Positions 61,176 through 64,000 of a stretch of 64,000 nt of DNA are shown piece after piece. This DNA is from Corynebacterium sp. NML98-0116. Lineage in GTDB: Bacteria > Actinomycetota > Actinomycetes > Mycobacteriales > Mycobacteriaceae. The notes beneath the pieces were generated by a model. That model did not search any database, was not told the DNA's origin, and saw nothing but the letters and a program-made list of their open reading frames with translations. The position numbers and the translations under genes were made by a program. Position 1 is the stretch's first letter. Every line of letters begins with the position of its first letter. The DNA lies in NCBI RefSeq assembly GCF_001767255.1, contig NZ_CP017639.1, forward strand, positions 704,875-768,874. Reading direction: 5' to 3'.

Positions 61176-62612
61176 CTAGCAGTCAAAATACAGCTCAAAC
61201 TCCAGCGGCGTCGGGCGCAGGCGCGCCGGGGTGATCTCGCTGTCGTACTTGAGCTTCACGTACGTGTCGATGAGATCTTCGGTGAAGACGTCGCCTTCGG
61301 TGAGGAACTCGAAGTCGTCTTGCAGTGCCTGCAGCGAGGCTTCGAGTGAGGTCGGCGCTTGCGGAATGTCCTTGGCTTCCTCTGGTGGCAGCTCGTAGAG
61401 ATCCTTATCCACTGGGGCGTGTGGCTCGATGCGGTTCTTCACTCCGTCGAGGCCGGCCATCATCATCGCAGCGAAGCCGAGGTACGGGTTGCCCGATGGG
61501 TCCGGTGCGCGGAACTCGATGCGCTTCGCCTTCGGGTTGGTGCCCGTGATCGGGATGCGGATCGCGGCAGAGCGGTTGCGCTGGGAGTACACGAGGTTGA
61601 TTGGGGCCTCGAAGCCGGGGACGAGGCGGTGGTAGGAGTTCAGCGTCGGGTTGGTAAACGCAAGGACAGCGCCGGCGTGTTCGAGGATGCCGCCGATGTA
61701 CCAGCGGGCGATGTCGGAGAGCCCGCCGTAGCCGTTCTCGTCGTAGAACAGTGGCTTGCCGTCCTTCCAGAGGGACTGGTGGGCGTGCATTCCGGAACCG
61801 TTGTCACCGGCCAGGGGCTTCGGCATAAAGGTGGCCGTCTTGCCGTACTGGGTGGCGGTGTTCTTGATGATGTACTTGAAGTCCTGCAGGTCGTCGGCTG
61901 CGTGCAGGAGGGTGTTGAAGCGGTAGTTGATCTCCTGCTGGCCGCCGTTGCCTACCTCGCGGTGGAAGCGTTCGATTTCGAAGCCGGATTCGCGCAGGTT
62001 CTTGACCATGGCGTCGCGTACGTCGACGGTCTTGTCGTGTGGTGGGACGGGGAAGTAGCCGCCCTTGACGCGGTTGTGGTAGCCAAGGTTCGGGCCGCCG
62101 ACTGCATCTGTTTCCTTGCCACGATTCCACCAGCCTTCTTCGGCGTCAATCTCGTAGAACGCGCGGTGGCCTTCGACCTCGTATCGGATGGAGTCGAAGA
62201 GGTAGAACTCGGCCTCGGCGCCAAAGCTACAGGTATCGGCGATGCCGGTGGAAGCCAGGTACTGCTCCGCCTTGCGCGCAACGTTGCGCGGGTCGCGGGA
62301 GAACGCTTCGAGGGTGAATGGGTCGTTGACGAAGAACTTCACGTTCAGGGTCTTCGCTGCGCGGAACTGGTCCAGCTTTGCGGTGGCGAGATCCGGCATG
62401 AGCGTCATGTCGGACTCTTCGATGGTGGTAAAGCCACGAATCGATGAGCCGTCGAAGGCGAGGCCTTCTTCCATGACGGTTTCGTCAAACATGGAGGCAG
62501 GGATAGAGAAGTGGTGCTCGATGCCGGGGACGTCGGTAAACCGGACGTCGACAAACTCCACGTTCTCGTCCTGAATGAACTTCTTTACGTCTTCGATAGT
62601 TTCGAAAGACAC
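61176..62612 (-). CDS. glnA: Glutamine synthetase type I
   Basis: This encodes 478 residues from a GTG with AAGGAG upstream, the usual GSI-beta size. The active-site motifs [38 protein letters not shown] and [11 protein letters not shown] are present. The adenylylation loop DLYELPPEE carries the tyrosine modified by GlnE (encoded at 40614-43658). It forms the main dodecameric enzyme that makes glutamine from glutamate, ammonium and ATP. No clear AmtR-like operator was recognised in the short upstream region. Confidence 0.97.
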   Translation of the reverse strand: MSFETIEDVKKFIQDENVEFVDVRFTDVPGIEHHFSIPASMFDETVMEEGLAFDGSSIRGFTTIEESDMTLMPDLATAKLDQFRAAKTLNVKFFVNDPFTLEAFSRDPRNVARKAEQYLASTGIADTCSFGAEAEFYLFDSIRYEVEGHRAFYEIDAEEGWWNRGKETDAVGGPNLGYHNRVKGGYFPVPPHDKTVDVRDAMVKNLRESGFEIERFHREVGNGGQQEINYRFNTLLHAADDLQDFKYIIKNTATQYGKTATFMPKPLAGDNGSGMHAHQSLWKDGKPLFYDENGYGGLSDIARWYIGGILEHAGAVLAFTNPTLNSYHRLVPGFEAPINLVYSQRNRSAAIRIPITGTNPKAKRIEFRAPDPSGNPYLGFAAMMMAGLDGVKNRIEPHAPVDKDLYELPPEEAKDIPQAPTSLEASLQALQDDFEFLTEGDVFTEDLIDTYVKLKYDSEITPARLRPTPLEFELYFDC

Positions 62613-62713
62613 GACCTTTTCTCCTTCGGACGGCGTTGGGAACTTCGCACAATTCTAGCGTGTAGCTCCCGCTCTGTAACAGCTTTCCAGGAAAAGAGGA
62701 TAGGCTATGTCGC

Positions 62714-63190
62714 ATGTCTGCACCCCAAGGAAAACGATGGCTCGACGGCCCGGAGCTTCCCGGCCAGTTCAAAGGCGATGATGCGATCCCTGACTACCCG
62801 GGGCAGTTCCTTGGGCTGCCGAAGGAGGGCGCGGGCGCGCAGGCGTCGGTGGCGCGACGCATGGGCGGCGTCGCGATCGACTGGGCAATTGCCTGGGCGG
62901 CTGCAGCGATCATTCATGCCAACACCACCGTTTTCGGTGGCACATCGACGTTGACGTATCTGTTGTGGATCGTGTTGGGCATCATTTGCGGTTGGTTATT
63001 TGCACGCACGCCGGGCATGGCGATCCTCGGGATGGGGGTGGCCCGCGTCGACGCGGAAGAGCCCGTCGGGCTGTGGCGCGCGGCAGTGCGCACGCTGCTC
63101 ACTGCGTTCATTCTGCCCGCAGCGCTTGTCGACGCCGACGGCCGCGGCATGCACGATCGTGCCACGAACACGACCGTGATCCGCAGCTAA
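62714..63190 (+). CDS. RDD-family membrane protein
   Basis: This encodes 158 residues. An N-terminal polar region precedes RRMGGVAIDWAIAW, the RDD-type first helix with its conserved Arg and Asp. Two or three further helices (YLLWIVLGIICGWLF, VRTLLTAFILPAAL) end in RGMHDRATNTTVI, the family's conserved HDxxT tail. TAGGCT ends 7 bases before the ATG. RDD proteins are small membrane proteins of unclear role; in Corynebacteriales one is commonly adjacent to glnA. The stop overlaps the convergent exporter gene. Confidence 0.85.
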   Translation: MSAPQGKRWLDGPELPGQFKGDDAIPDYPGQFLGLPKEGAGAQASVARRMGGVAIDWAIAWAAAAIIHANTTVFGGTSTLTYLLWIVLGIICGWLFARTPGMAILGMGVARVDAEEPVGLWRAAVRTLLTAFILPAALVDADGRGMHDRATNTTVIRS

Positions 63191-64000
63191 GGCTCGTCCA
63201 GCGGGCGGAATTCCACGGTGCGCTGGAACGCCCAGTTCTTGTCAGTGAGCAGACGGGCCACCGTCAGGCCTCCAGAGAGGAACAATACCGTGAGCACGAC
63301 GGCGGTAGTCGAGTCGATTGCCGCGGAGATATTGCCGTTCGTGATCTGGTGCAGCGCCGCGTAAATGGTGGGGCCGGGGATCATGACCACGGCTGCGGGG
63401 ATGGTCACCGTGGTGCGCGGCACCCGAAAGTGTTGGCCCAGCCAGGAACCAAGAATGCCGATCACGAGAGTCCCCAGCAGGCAGGCGAGGAAGTATTCCA
63501 CGTGGGCGTCGACAAGCATGAGGCGCAACACATTGGCGACGGTGCCGAGCGTGGCTGCCAAAAGTGTCATCCTGCGTGAGGCATTAAACAAAATAGCGAA
63601 CCCACCCACGGAGACGAAGCTGGCGAGCGCCGCAGCCCCGTAAAACGCAGGATCCGGGGTTGTGCTGACCGTACTGGGGGCGGGCGCATCGGTGACCATC
63701 GCGATGACCGCGACCGTCAGCATCATGGTGATGACCACTTCGAGTGCGAAGAAGAGCCTCGGCAGCCCCGAGGTGAAGTCGAAGCGGGAGAGATCCATCA
63801 AAGAAACGAACAGGGGAAAGCCCGGCACAAGGTACAAAATCGCGGGGACGAAGCCCGCGGAGAGCTCAAAGTCGGAGTGGGGAAGCGCCCACGCGAGCGC
63901 CAGGAACAGCAACGTTGACACCAGGGCCGCTGCCATCACGACGCCTAGTTGCAGGAGGTGTCGACGCCCCAATCGCAGACGGACGTACTGGCCCACACCA
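63187..64000 (-). CDS. Threonine/serine exporter family protein (5' end outside window)
   Basis: The frame is open to the right edge, so at least the N-terminus is missing. The visible 271 residues contain the second half of the ThrE architecture: an end of the ThrE domain (ILYLVPGFPLFVSLMDLSRF), then a ThrE_2 domain with ATLGTVANVLRLML, GTLVIGILGSWLG and VVMIPGPTIYAAL. Eight or more helices are predicted. The family exports threonine and serine. Substrate is not shown here. Confidence 0.75.
   Translation of the reverse strand, partial: GVGQYVRLRLGRRHLLQLGVVMAAALVSTLLFLALAWALPHSDFELSAGFVPAILYLVPGFPLFVSLMDLSRFDFTSGLPRLFFALEVVITMMLTVAVIAMVTDAPAPSTVSTTPDPAFYGAAALASFVSVGGFAILFNASRRMTLLAATLGTVANVLRLMLVDAHVEYFLACLLGTLVIGILGSWLGQHFRVPRTTVTIPAAVVMIPGPTIYAALHQITNGNISAAIDSTTAVVLTVLFLSGGLTVARLLTDKNWAFQRTVEFRPLDEP

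Overview
The window is a chromosomal segment of a Corynebacterium species (Mycobacteriales). The evidence is a moderately high GC core, a homodimeric AceE, the actinobacterial glutamine synthetase set (glnA, glnA2, glnE), a fused RNase H/phosphatase, a mycobacterial-type GHMP protein beside rnpB, secreted cutinase-like and excalibur proteins, and many start codons placed 6-8 bases after a TANNNT -10 box, as expected for leaderless mRNAs.

Layout. 1-12.8 kb is a mosaic accessory region. It holds a DUF3037-like protein, two excalibur proteins, a Panacea/Doc toxin-antitoxin pair, gabD, a sucrose module (LacI regulator, permease, GH32 sucrase) flanked by 42-base direct repeats, a DUF3800 protein, an IrrE-type protease pseudogene with two amber codons, and an XRE-ImmA/IrrE gene with an unknown partner. 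Two identical tRNA-Asn genes bracket 3.0-12.8 kb. 12.9-24.6 kb is mostly core: secreted and membrane proteins, a serine hydrolase, a nucleoside permease plus hydrolase, a NagD-like phosphatase with a stand-alone acyl carrier protein, an alpha/beta hydrolase, aceE, a DUF3052 gene and tRNA-Val.

24.6-28.4 kb is a decayed integrative element at tRNA-Val. It has a tyrosine integrase, an AT-rich two-gene cassette (310-residue protein plus four-helix membrane protein) of unknown function, and a relict phage operon with in-frame stops. A TetR/permease pair follows, bracketed by copies of an 87-base palindromic repeat. 30.3-51.1 kb is dense core sequence: SURF1, low-Mr phosphatase, HAD phosphatase, NIF3, a zinc-ribbon protein, RNase H/phosphatase, rnpB, a degenerate galactokinase, CYTH-CHAD, glnA2-glnE, an MFS transporter, thrC, a membrane serine protease and a Nudix/GH25/cutinase operon.

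51.9-60.8 kb is an accessory block read on the minus strand. It has an AddAB-like helicase-nuclease pair flanked by two AAA ATPases, each headed by its own tandem direct repeats. This is the most interesting candidate system in the window. Core sequence resumes with glnA, an RDD protein and a ThrE-type exporter that runs off the right edge.
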